From Achromobacter sp. Bel (lineage in GTDB: Bacteria; Pseudomonadota; Gammaproteobacteria; Burkholderiales; Burkholderiaceae_B): DNA of 64,000 nucleotides. The position numbers and the translations under genes were made by a program. The notes beneath the pieces were generated by a model. That model saw nothing but the letters and a program-made list of their open reading frames with translations. It ran no database searches and was not told where the DNA came from. Location: the NCBI RefSeq assembly GCF_012928505.1, contig NZ_JABBJN010000012.1:1-64000 (forward strand), written 5' to 3'. Below, piece after piece: positions 1 through 8,669 of this stretch (position 1 is the stretch's first letter; each line of letters begins with the position of its first letter).

Positions 1-3000
1 AGTCAACGTTCCTGCGGCCTGGACCTGGCCATTCTGCTTCGCGATCAGGTCGCGTCCGGCCGTGATCGTGGCATTGCCGGCCGCGCTCTCGCCCAACGCG
101 GCCACGACGCCGCCCAAGCGGGCGTCGCCGGTTGCGGTAAGCGTCAGGCCGCCGCCCGCGGCAATGACGCCATCGGCGTCCAGGTCCGCGCCCGCGCTGG
201 CGCTCAAGCCGCCCGAAGCCTGCATTCTGCCGGCCGTGCCAACGCGCAAGTTCTCGCCGGCATTGGCCGTCAGGCCGCCCTCGAGCGCCGTGGCGATGCC
301 GTCGATGCGGATATCGCGCAAGGCGCCCAGGACGATGGGAGAGCCCGCGGTCGCCGTTCCCGTGATGAACAGGTCGCGGCCCGCCTGAGCTTGCAGTGCG
401 CCGCCGCCGCCCCCCGCGCCCGCCGCGGTGCCCGCGATGCCCGCGATGCGCAAGTCCTGGCCTGCGTTCAGCAGCAGCCCGCCGCTGCCCTGGGCCAGGC
501 CCACCTGGCCAACGGTCAGATTGTCGTGCACATCAGCGTTGAGGGTGCCGTTGGCCACCGTCTTGCCGTTCAGCTCAGCGTCCGTGCCGGCCTTTAGAAC
601 GATGTCTTGCTGGCCAGAGATCGTGCCGTTCGCCAGCAGCTTGCCGCCGGCTTGCGCCTGCAACAGCCCGCCCGCTTGCAACGCGCTTTGGCTGCCCAGC
701 GTGATGGCGCCGCCGCCGCGGGCCATAAGCGCTCCCGCATCGGCCAGAACCGTGCCATCCACCGACAGGTCCTTGTCGATTTGCAGCGTCGCGGATTGCC
801 CGGCCACCAGCGTGCCGGCCAGCGCCGCGCTGTCGGCTTGCACATCGACGGAACCACCGGCCTGCTGGCTCGAATCCGCCACCGTGGCCAGTGCGCCGCC
901 GGCCTGGATCGTCAGCTTGCCCGCAGCCAGATTCTGTCCCGCCAGGCTGATGTCGGAGGCCGCGTCCAGTATCAAGTCCGCCAACGAGGATACGGTGCCC
1001 GCCGTTGTCAGCGTGCCGCCTGCGCGCGCTTGCAGCACACCGCCCGCCAGCGCCCGGCTACCGGCCGCCAGTGCCATATCCAGGCCCGCGATCAGGTCCA
1101 GCGCACCGTTGGCCGACGCGGCCGTTCCGGATAGATCCATCCGGCCGCCCGCTTCCAGGCGCGCGCCCTTGTCCCCGCGCACGGCCCCGGCCAGTTCCAG
1201 ATTGCCCGCAGCCGCCACTCGCGCTTGCTCCGACGCGTCCAGTTGCGCCGCTGCGCCGACGCGCAGGTTGCCCCCTGCGCTGAAATCCAGCGCGCCGTCG
1301 GCGCCCAGTCTGCCGTCCACGCGGATGTCGCGCACCGCGTGCAACGCCGCATCGGCGGAGGACACGAGGATGCCGTCCAACGCCAGATCGCGGCCGGCTT
1401 CGGCCTGCACGCCCTTGCCTTGCAACTGGCTGGCGGCGCCCAGCCGCATATCGTTGCCGCTCTTCAGGTCCAGCACACTGCCATAGGCGAGCGCGTTGCC
1501 GTCCACGCGCAGGTCGCGCGCGGCCTCCAGCGTCATGCCACCTTCGGCCAGCGCCGTGTCGGCAAGGTTCAGGTCCTGCCCGGCCCGCAGCGTCATCGAC
1601 GCGTCGGATTGAAGGTGCGAACCGCCCGCGGCCGTCAACGCCTGCCCCGCGCTCATGTCCACGCCGCGCGCCGCGTAGACCTGCCCTGCCAAGGTCGCGG
1701 TACGCGCGGCCTGCATGGTCAAGGCATCCAGCGAACTGAGCGCACCCGCCACGCGCAGGTCACCAAGCGTCGTCACATTGACCGGACCCTTTGCCGCCAC
1801 CCGCGCAAGTTCGCTCATCGACAGGTCGCCTCCGGCGTCCAGACTCAGGCGGCCGCCGCTGGCGGCAAGCGCGCCATCGACGGACAACTTGCCTGCGGCG
1901 GCCATGGTCATGTCGCCGTTGCCGCGCCATACACCGGCCAGCGTCATATCATTGCCGGCCCGGGCCTGCGCTCCCCCTTCGGCATCCCATTGCGCCGTCG
2001 TGCCCATGGCGATGTCGCGCCCGGCGGCCAACGACAGATTGCCAGTGGCCGCGGCCTTGCTATCGACGCGCGCGTCGCGTCCCGCGGTCAACAGGATGTC
2101 GCCGCGCGACGCCATCGCGCCGCCCGCCAGCAAATCGCCCGCCGCGCGCGCCGACACACCATCGCCCTGCGTGCGACTGGCGTCGCCCAAGCGCAGGTCG
2201 TTGCCTGCATCCATCGTCAACGGGCCGCCATAGGCCAGCGCCGCACCATCCACGCGCAGGTCGCGCGCGGCCTCCAGCGTCAGGCCCTTATTGGTTTCGG
2301 CCTGGCCGGTAAGGATCAGGTCCTGCCCGACACGCAGGGTCATGCCCCCCTCGGATTGCAGACGCGCGTCGACGCCCGCCAGCAACTGTCCCATGGCTTC
2401 CAGCAGCAGCGGGCCGTCGGCCAGCAGCTTGCCCGTGACCGTGGCATCGGTTCCGGCCTGAGCCGTCAATCCGGCCAGCGACGACGCCGTGCCCGCCACG
2501 CTCAGCGCGCCCTTTGCCACCATGGACAAAGGTCCGCCCGCCTGCGCGCGGCCGCCCACGGCCATGTCGCCCTCGGCGGTCAGGGTCAACGCGCCTTGGG
2601 CCGCGCCGGCCGCGCCGCTGACATCCAGCGCGCCTCCGGCACGCACATCGGTGCCTTGATTACTCAGCAGGCTGCCTGACAAGGCCACATCGCCCCCGGC
2701 CTGCAGACTGGCCGCACCCGTCGTTTCGCCCCCGCCCGTGAGCGTCGCCTTGTCCTGCGCCCGCAGTGCCAAGTCGCCATCGGCGCTGAGCCTGGCGCCG
2801 AACACCGCGTCGCGGCCGGCGGTCAGGGAGGCCGATCCTGCCGACACCATCTCGCCGCCCGCGATGAGGTCCCGCGCCGCCAGGGCGGCAACACCCTTGC
2901 CCTGCGTCTTGCTGGCGTCGCCCAGCAGCAGATCGCCGCCGGCGTTCATCGTCAATACGCCACCGTAGGCCAGCGCGCTGCCGTCCACGCGCAATCCACG

Positions 3001-6000
3001 CACGGCGTCGATCGCGATGGCGCCGTCACTCAAGGCCGTGCCCGCCAAGCTGATGTCCTGACCCGCGCTCAACGTCAGGCTCTTGGACGATTGCAGTTGC
3101 GCGGCTTGGCCTGTCTGCAAGTCCGTGCCTGCATGCAGCGACAGGGTGTCACCGGAGAGTAGTTGTCCCCCCACCTTTGCGCCGCCCGCCGATACCAGGG
3201 TCAACGCCCCCTGGGAGGCCAGTTCGCCGTCCACCGTCAAGGCGCCGCCGCTTTCGGCGCGCAACGCGCCACCTGCCTGCACCTTGCCCTGGCTGCCCAC
3301 CGTCAGGCCACTTCCTGCCAGCAAATCGATCCCGCCCGAAACCGCAGAGGTTTCACCGTCCAGCCGCACGGCGCCGGCGGCTTCGATGCGGTTTCCGTTG
3401 TTGCTGCGCACGGTGCCCGCCAGCGCCACGTCCTGCCCCGCCTTGAGTTGCGCTTTGCCTTCGGCATCCAGTTGGGCGCCCTGCGCAACGGCCAGATTGC
3501 GGCCGCTTTCGAGTTTCACGTCGTTCGTGGCGGCGGCTTTGCCGCCCAGGCTGGCATCGCGGCCGGCGTTCAGTACGATATCGCCGCGCGCGGTCATTGC
3601 GCCGTCGGCCTGCAGATCGCCCCCGGCACGCGCCGTCACGCCTTCGCCCTGCGCACGGCTGGCGCTGCCCAGCCGCAAATCGTTGCCTGCGTTCAGGGAC
3701 AACTTGCCGCCATAGGCCAATGCGGCGCCGTCCACGCGCAGGTCGCGGCCCGCGTCCACGTCCAGGCCCGCATTGGTTTTCGCCATGCCGGCCAAGGCCA
3801 GGTCGCTCCCAGCGCGCACTTGCATCGCGCCATCCGATTGCAGGCGCGCGTCCACGCCCGCCGCCACCCGACCTATCGCGTCCAGCAGCAACGGGCCGCC
3901 GGCCAGCAGCTTGCCGTTGATGGTGGCATCGCCCGCGGCCTGGGCCGTGAGTCCGGCCAGGGATGACACGGTACCTGCGACGTTCAACGCGCCCTTCGTG
4001 CTCAGCGCCACCGGGCCGCCCGCCTGCGCGCTGCCGCCCACGGCCAGATCGCCGTCCGACGCCAGGGTCAACGCGCCTTGGGCTGCGCCGGCCGAGCCGT
4101 TGACGACGAGCGGCCCCGCCGCGCGCAGTTCCACGCCCTGATTGCCGCTCATGCTCCCCGCCAGCGTGGCGCCGCTGCCCGCATGCAACCGTGCAAGCCC
4201 CAGGGATTCCAGCTGTCCGGTGACCACCGCGGCGCCCTGCGCGCGCACGTCCAGATCGCCGCGCGCCAGCACCCGCGCGCCTACCGCGGCATCGCGTCCC
4301 GCCTTGATTTCTACAGCGCTCTCGGACACCAGTTCGCCGCCGGCCCGCAGATCGCGCGCCGCATCGAGTCCGACGCGCTTGCCCTGCGCTTTGCTGGAAT
4401 CACCCAGGCGCAAATCTGCGCCACTCTTCAGGTTCAGCGCGCCGCCATAGGCCAGCGCGCTGCCGTCCAGGCGCAGGTCGCTAGCGGCCTCGATAGCCAG
4501 CGCGCCGTCCGTCAGGGCCGCGCCGGCGAGTGTGACGGTCTCGCCCGCGCGTATCGTCATGCCGCGTGCCGACTGCAGCTGCCCGCCGGCATCGGACACG
4601 ACATCTGCGCTAGCCCGCGCCTGCAGCGCGCCGGACGCGTACACCCGATTCGGCAACACCAGATCACGTCCCGCCTGCAGCGTGACGCCCTCCTTTGCGG
4701 ACACGATGCCCGCCGCCAGGGAAGCGCCGCCGCCCTGCCCACCGGGCGTGGCGGGATCCGGCGTTTTGCCGGATGGATTGCCAGCGTTTTCCGCACCCGT
4801 GCCGGAATCCGTACCCGTGCCGGAATCCGTACCCGTGCCGGAGCCGTTTCCGCCGGCATTGCCGCCGGTCCCGCCCTGGCCGGGCTGCGGCGCGACCGCC
4901 TGGCCCGCCACCTTCAGGTGGCGGCCAGAGGTCGCGCTCACGTTCTGATCGGAAGTCAGCAGATTGCCCGACAGTGACAGATCCTTGCCGGCCGCCACGC
5001 GCAAGGCGCCTTGCGTGCGCAGGCTACCCTGCGTGCCCACGACGGCGTCGCCGCCCGCCCCCACGCTCAAGGCCCCGCCCGCCGCGACGGCGCCCTGGAC
5101 GGAGATGTCGCGCACTGCGCCGAGCGCAACGGTTTCCCCGGCCTGCGCCGCTCCCTGCACGGCCAGGTCACGGCCGCTGTCCACGCGCAGATTTCCCGCC
5201 GCTTGCACGGTGGCGCGCGGGGCAATGCGGACATCGCCCGCGGCATTGACCTGCAGGTCCCCGGTCAGGGCGACCAGATTGCCGCCGATGTTCACGCCCA
5301 CTCCTGCCTCGGTGCCGATCAGGCGCACGCTGTTGGCGTACATGCCGCCCAGCGCCGCGGTATCCAGGGCGACCTCGGGCACGGCGCCTTCACCCACCCG
5401 AGCGGAAACGTCGCCGGACGCGTAATCCACTCGCGCCGCGCCCACGCTCACGTTGAGCCGGTCGGCCCATACGTCCGCATTGATTTCCAGCGTGCGCGCC
5501 AGCAGGTCAACTTGGCTCAGGTTGGTGCCGTTCAGTCCCGCGCCTTCGACGCGGATCTTGCCGGAAGCAATGTCGAAACCGATGCTGCCGTCGGCGCCGA
5601 CCTGCGGCCTGCCCGTGGTCAGGGTGGCACGATCGGCGTTGAGAAAGCCGCAGCCGTTGCAGGTAATGCCCGCGGGATTCGCGACGATCACGTTGGCCCG
5701 GTTGCCGGCCACTTCCAGGGTGCCGAGCAACTGGGACGGATTGGGCGCGGTGACCTGGTTCAGGATGGTGCTGGCGCGCCGATTACCCAGCATGGGGTTG
5801 CCGCCCACCTGGCCCGCCAGTTGCGTCTGGCTGGCGCCGCCGCTGTTGTTGAGCACGGCGCCGGACGGGCCGACATTGAACTGCGTGTAGCGGTTGTTGG
5901 ATACGCCGCCAGCCGAAGGCGGCGCGATGTTGATGACGGGTACGCCATTGTTGACGCCCACCGACGGCTTGGCGCCAGGCACGCTCTTGTCCACCGAGAT

Positions 6001-6090
6001 CGGCAAGGTCTGCGCCCACACCGGCGACCAGATCTGCGTGAAGACAACGGACCAGACAATCAGAGAGCGTAGCTTGAACATCGTGCGCAT
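1..6090 (-). CDS. FhaB-like filamentous haemagglutinin / TpsA exoprotein (3' end beyond window)
   Basis: Large secreted adhesin of a two-partner secretion system, read for 2030 codons without a stop before the left edge. Start is the ATG ending at 6090; a second in-frame ATG lies three codons later, and neither has a strong ribosome site. Residues 1-26 form a signal peptide ending at VWA-Q. Residues about 27-290 are the TPS domain, with the conserved NPAGI at 138-142 followed by a TCNGCGF Cys pair (144, 147). A Gly/Thr/Ser/Asn-rich linker at about 415-455 separates it from a very long repetitive beta-helix region rich in 'AGxDLxxxG' turns, typical of haemagglutinin repeats. The stop is 15 bp after its transporter gene, so the two are almost certainly cotranscribed. 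Total size and any C-terminal toxin or prodomain cannot be seen here, so an adhesin and a CdiA-type effector cannot be told apart. Confidence 0.9.
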   Translation of the reverse strand, partial: MRTMFKLRSLIVWSVVFTQIWSPVWAQTLPISVDKSVPGAKPSVGVNNGVPVINIAPPSAGGVSNNRYTQFNVGPSGAVLNNSGGASQTQLAGQVGGNPMLGNRRASTILNQVTAPNPSQLLGTLEVAGNRANVIVANPAGITCNGCGFLNADRATLTTGRPQVGADGSIGFDIASGKIRVEGAGLNGTNLSQVDLLARTLEINADVWADRLNVSVGAARVDYASGDVSARVGEGAVPEVALDTAALGGMYANSVRLIGTEAGVGVNIGGNLVALTGDLQVNAAGDVRIAPRATVQAAGNLRVDSGRDLAVQGAAQAGETVALGAVRDISVQGAVAAGGALSVGAGGDAVVGTQGSLRTQGALRVAAGKDLSLSGNLLTSDQNVSATSGRHLKVAGQAVAPQPGQGGTGGNAGGNGSGTGTDSGTGTDSGTGAENAGNPSGKTPDPATPGGQGGGASLAAGIVSAKEGVTLQAGRDLVLPNRVYASGALQARASADVVSDAGGQLQSARGMTIRAGETVTLAGAALTDGALAIEAASDLRLDGSALAYGGALNLKSGADLRLGDSSKAQGKRVGLDAARDLRAGGELVSESAVEIKAGRDAAVGARVLARGDLDVRAQGAAVVTGQLESLGLARLHAGSGATLAGSMSGNQGVELRAAGPLVVNGSAGAAQGALTLASDGDLAVGGSAQAGGPVALSTKGALNVAGTVSSLAGLTAQAAGDATINGKLLAGGPLLLDAIGRVAAGVDARLQSDGAMQVRAGSDLALAGMAKTNAGLDVDAGRDLRVDGAALAYGGKLSLNAGNDLRLGSASRAQGEGVTARAGGDLQADGAMTARGDIVLNAGRDASLGGKAAATNDVKLESGRNLAVAQGAQLDAEGKAQLKAGQDVALAGTVRSNNGNRIEAAGAVRLDGETSAVSGGIDLLAGSGLTVGSQGKVQAGGALRAESGGALTVDGELASQGALTLVSAGGAKVGGQLLSGDTLSLHAGTDLQTGQAAQLQSSKSLTLSAGQDISLAGTALSDGAIAIDAVRGLRVDGSALAYGGVLTMNAGGDLLLGDASKTQGKGVAALAARDLIAGGEMVSAGSASLTAGRDAVFGARLSADGDLALRAQDKATLTGGGETTGAASLQAGGDVALSGSLLSNQGTDVRAGGALDVSGAAGAAQGALTLTAEGDMAVGGRAQAGGPLSMVAKGALSVAGTASSLAGLTAQAGTDATVTGKLLADGPLLLEAMGQLLAGVDARLQSEGGMTLRVGQDLILTGQAETNKGLTLEAARDLRVDGAALAYGGPLTMDAGNDLRLGDASRTQGDGVSARAAGDLLAGGAMASRGDILLTAGRDARVDSKAAATGNLSLAAGRDIAMGTTAQWDAEGGAQARAGNDMTLAGVWRGNGDMTMAAAGKLSVDGALAASGGRLSLDAGGDLSMSELARVAAKGPVNVTTLGDLRVAGALSSLDALTMQAARTATLAGQVYAARGVDMSAGQALTAAGGSHLQSDASMTLRAGQDLNLADTALAEGGMTLEAARDLRVDGNALAYGSVLDLKSGNDMRLGAASQLQGKGVQAEAGRDLALDGILVSSADAALHAVRDIRVDGRLGADGALDFSAGGNLRVGAAAQLDASEQARVAAAGNLELAGAVRGDKGARLEAGGRMDLSGTAASANGALDLIAGLDMALAAGSRALAGGVLQARAGGTLTTAGTVSSLADLILDAASDISLAGQNLAAGKLTIQAGGALATVADSSQQAGGSVDVQADSAALAGTLVAGQSATLQIDKDLSVDGTVLADAGALMARGGGAITLGSQSALQAGGLLQAQAGGKLLANGTISGQQDIVLKAGTDAELNGKTVANGTLNADVHDNLTVGQVGLAQGSGGLLLNAGQDLRIAGIAGTAAGAGGGGGALQAQAGRDLFITGTATAGSPIVLGALRDIRIDGIATALEGGLTANAGENLRVGTAGRMQASGGLSASAGADLDADGVIAAGGGLTLTATGDARLGGVVAALGESAAGNATITAGRDLIAKQNGQVQAAGTLT
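738..4480 (-). repeat. Long-period super-repeat inside the FhaB-like gene
   Basis: A landmark coding for 'RVDGxALAYGG' (CCATAGGC or a close variant on the plus strand) starts at 1481, 2228, 2963, 3710 and 4445. The spacings are exactly 747, 735, 747 and 735 bp, so two unit types (249 and 245 codons) alternate with a 1482-bp period. A degenerate sixth copy ('SVDGTVLADAG') lies near 738. Units one full period apart resemble each other more than adjacent units; for example both 735-bp units carry 'GAAQGALTL' and 'SSLAGLTAQA'. All spacings keep the reading frame. Confidence 0.85.
4793..4846 (-). repeat. Three tandem 18-bp units in the adhesin linker
   Basis: Three back-to-back 18-bp units (4793-4810, 4811-4828, 4829-4846). 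Units 1 and 2 differ by one base and unit 3 diverges at its end. They code for a Gly-Thr-Asp-Ser type hexapeptide inside the low-complexity linker that joins the TPS domain to the haemagglutinin repeats. Because the unit is a multiple of three, gain or loss of copies would change linker length without a frameshift. Confidence 0.85.
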
Positions 6091-6105
6091 CCGGGGGAAG
6101 TGAGA

Positions 6106-7821
6106 TCAGAACTCGAACATCAGGACCGCCGCGAACACGGTAGACGCGGTCTTCAAGGATTCAGGCTTTTTCAAGGGCCAGCCGGCCGACAGGTCGTAGC
6201 TGGCGTTGACATAGGGCATGCCGACCCGCCCGCGCAGCCCGGCAACGGCGCCGACCAGCGCGCGGCCGGACAGCGACGCGGCAGACGGACCGCCCACGCG
6301 CCCCGCGTCCAAGCCCGCGTACAACTGCTGGCCGGGCACGCGCAAGAGCTTGTCCAGGCCGAGCGACAAGTCATTGCGAAGCGTCCAGCCATCCTCGGCA
6401 GCCAATGTCAATTGCCCGTCAAAACCCCGCACCGCGTAACGGTTGCCGATGGTGAAGTAATCGGACGGCACGATTGGAGTCTTGGCATGCTGAATCTGCC
6501 AGTTCACCTGGTAGGCCCAGGGCTGGTCCGCCAGCTCGAACGGCAGATGCAGGCCGGCATTCGCCGAGAGAATCGTGCTGCGGCCGTTCCAGTGCGGATC
6601 ACCGTAGACGTAGCCAGGCCTGTCGGACAGCCCCGCCAGTGTTCCCCGCACGCCCCCACCCACGTCCAACACGGCCCGGCCCAGATAGTGGCGGTGTCCG
6701 AGGTTGAACTCGTAGCCCGTGACGTCGCGCCGCTGCACGTCGATGTCTACGTCGTCAAGCGTGCTGGTGGTGCGCTTGCGCAGCAGCGTCAACGATGACG
6801 AGCCCTTGTAGGCAGGGCCGCGATAAGGCACCAGCGAGACGCCGGCCTGCACCTGCTTGGTGGCGCCGCCGTAGATGATGGGCTCGTCAAAGCCCGCCAC
6901 GGTCTGCCGATAGGTTGACTTGCTGGCGCCCGCGAAGAACGTCCAGTAGCCGAAGGGAATGCTGTAATTCAGGGACGCCGCGCGCGTGTTTGAATTTGAG
7001 TCGCGCCAGCGCGCATTGCTGTTCCAGGACACCGATAGTTGGTCATACAGAAACAACGGTGAATCCAATGTCAGTCCGGCATTGACCTGATACTTGCCGA
7101 TGGCGTCCATGCCGCCGTTGTCGCCGCCAACATAACCGTGCCAGCGCTTGCCGGAGCCCGGGCGGATGACGATGTCCGAATCGCCCAGTTCGGGGCCGGG
7201 CGCCACGTCTATCGTCGCATCTGCCTGACCGCCCAGCCGGCGGATATTCTCCAGCGCCTGATCCAGATCGCGCTGATTGAGTTCGCCGCCAGGGCCCGTA
7301 GGCACCGCCGTACGCCACCAGCCGACGGTGTTTTCGCCCTTGACGCCGGATATGCGCCCCGGCACATAGCGCAGCGTCAGCCTGCCCTCAGCCAACGACT
7401 GTTCGGGTACCAACACACGAGCGGTCACCCTGCCGCTATCGATCAGTTCGCCGGTCAGATATTCCTGGAAGGTCCGCAAACCTTGCCCGCCCACGCATAG
7501 ATCCACCACCGGGCGGCTGGCTTGCAATACGAATGCGGGCGGCTGCGCGCCATCCCAAACCAGTTGTTTGATGACGAAGCAGGGAGTCTCGGCCGGAAAT
7601 TGCAGGGCTTGTGCGGCACGCCGGGCTTCGGGAGTCAGGACGTCGGGACGTTCAGCGGCCCGCTGGCGCTGTGCATCGATTTCAAGTTCCTGCCGGCGCT
7701 GGATCTCAGCGGCGCGTCCGCCATCCGGCAGCGGCTGAGCAAAAACGGCTTTCCAACAGCCGACCACGGCGACGGCGACGGCGGCCAACACTCTCCCTCG
7801 CCTAAACAAAGCAACTCCCAT
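6106..7821 (-). CDS. FhaC/ShlB-type two-partner secretion transporter (TpsB, Omp85 superfamily)
   Basis: Outer-membrane beta-barrel that exports the adjacent TpsA protein; 571 residues, close to known FhaC proteins. The ATG ending at 7821 is chosen over a longer frame because it begins a proper signal peptide (about 1-28, cleavage near VFA-Q) and has GAGAGA upstream. After it come a charged N-terminal helix, two POTRA-like domains (about 70-230) and a 16-strand barrel. The L6 hallmark VRGF is at 464-467, and the chain ends in the aromatic FEF typical of outer-membrane insertion signals. It lies immediately upstream of the exoprotein gene. The family and role are secure; the partner is inferred from adjacency. 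Confidence 0.93.
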   Translation of the reverse strand: MGVALFRRGRVLAAVAVAVVGCWKAVFAQPLPDGGRAAEIQRRQELEIDAQRQRAAERPDVLTPEARRAAQALQFPAETPCFVIKQLVWDGAQPPAFVLQASRPVVDLCVGGQGLRTFQEYLTGELIDSGRVTARVLVPEQSLAEGRLTLRYVPGRISGVKGENTVGWWRTAVPTGPGGELNQRDLDQALENIRRLGGQADATIDVAPGPELGDSDIVIRPGSGKRWHGYVGGDNGGMDAIGKYQVNAGLTLDSPLFLYDQLSVSWNSNARWRDSNSNTRAASLNYSIPFGYWTFFAGASKSTYRQTVAGFDEPIIYGGATKQVQAGVSLVPYRGPAYKGSSSLTLLRKRTTSTLDDVDIDVQRRDVTGYEFNLGHRHYLGRAVLDVGGGVRGTLAGLSDRPGYVYGDPHWNGRSTILSANAGLHLPFELADQPWAYQVNWQIQHAKTPIVPSDYFTIGNRYAVRGFDGQLTLAAEDGWTLRNDLSLGLDKLLRVPGQQLYAGLDAGRVGGPSAASLSGRALVGAVAGLRGRVGMPYVNASYDLSAGWPLKKPESLKTASTVFAAVLMFEF

Positions 7822-8147
7822 ACGTGTCTCTCGCCGAAAATCCGCGCTTTCTATCTGTTTTTGACACTTATAGTTACTAATTTCGCCGTGCCAGGACGGC
7901 ATGTATCTATTTGTGTCTTTTATCTTGGAACTCTTGGCGCCCAAATTAGAAGAGTTTGCGCAGCAAAGAAATCGGATAACTCCGAATTTCGTGTCTTCTC
8001 GCGAGATTCCGGACTGTCGACACCGACCATCACCGACAACGCACCTGACCCTTATTCCTGCGGGTTATCCCGAATGCCTCCATATCAACAAATCGTCAAT
8101 AATTCGCCAACATTTTGTCATCGATACGTCCCTAATCTGCCTTGTCC
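7822..8147. other. Intergenic region between tpsB-like gene and winged-helix regulator
   Basis: A 326-bp divergent spacer, clearly more AT-rich than its surroundings. It contains a candidate promoter for the secretion operon (7867-7894) and a perfect 10-bp palindrome TCTCGCGAGA at 7997-8006. No convincing open frame or RNA gene is visible. It must also hold the promoter of the rightward regulator gene, but I could not identify that one with confidence. Confidence 0.6.
7867..7894 (-). promoter_or_regulatory. Candidate sigma-70 promoter for the two-partner secretion operon
   Basis: On the minus strand CTGGCA (7889-7894) and TATAAG (7867-7872) are separated by 16 bp, matching the -35 and -10 consensus at 4/6 and 5/6 positions. 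Transcription would begin about 40 nt before the transporter ATG. This is pattern matching only. Confidence 0.35.
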
Positions 8148-8660
8148 ATGTCTGTATCCGTCCGGGACGCCATTGTTTCCTCCGCCCATCTCGCCTCTTC
8201 CGCCCCGGAGCTGTCCGAGGTGGAGTTCGGGCTGATCATCGCGTCCCACGCTTTCAACCGCTGGATGGTGCGGTGCATGGCCTGCGCCGGCTTGCCCGAA
8301 CTGACCTCGCTGGACATCCTGGTGCTTAACCACGTGTTCCATCGCGGCCGCGGCAAGAAGCTGGCCGACATCTGCTTCACGTTGAATGTCGAAGACACCC
8401 ACCTGGTGAACTATTCGCTGAAGAAGCTGGAGCGGCTGGGCGTGGTGCAAAGCGCCAAGACGGGCAAGGAAGTGATCTACACGACCACCGAAACCGGCGC
8501 CGCCGCCATCCAGCGCTACGCCGAAGTGCGCGAGCAATGCCTCGTCAAATCGTTCATCGACTCGCCTGCCGCGGACGACGCCAACCATCAGTTGGCCAAC
8601 ACCCTGCGCACTCTGTCGGGCCTGTATGACCAGGCTGCCCGCGCCGCCACCTCGCTGTGA
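8148..8660 (+). CDS. Winged-helix (MarR-like) transcriptional regulator
   Basis: A 170-residue DNA-binding protein. The central part (about 40-115) reads as a MarR-type winged helix: 'LTSLDILVLNHV', then 'LADICFTLNVEDTHLVNYSLKKL' as the recognition region and a 'TETGAAAIQRY' wing or linker. The ATG at 8148 is preferred to an in-frame TTG six bases earlier. It is the first gene of the rightward peptide-transport cluster and ends only 9 bp before the ATPase gene, so it probably controls that operon and is made with it. The ligand is unknown. Family assignment is good; the target is inferred from position. Confidence 0.82.
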   Translation: MSVSVRDAIVSSAHLASSAPELSEVEFGLIIASHAFNRWMVRCMACAGLPELTSLDILVLNHVFHRGRGKKLADICFTLNVEDTHLVNYSLKKLERLGVVQSAKTGKEVIYTTTETGAAAIQRYAEVREQCLVKSFIDSPAADDANHQLANTLRTLSGLYDQAARAATSL

Positions 8661-8669
8661 GAATCCACG

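Noticed and set aside
738-4480. Regularly spaced repeats read as a possible CRISPR array
   Set aside because: The spacing is about 740 bp, the sequence between landmarks is itself repeated coding DNA, and the frame is open throughout.
428-5890. Many long plus-strand open frames (up to 484 codons) across the adhesin region
   Set aside because: They are antisense shadows of the repetitive high-GC FhaB-like gene. Their translations are Pro/Ala/Arg-rich without domains, and the minus frame is continuous with a clear TPS domain.
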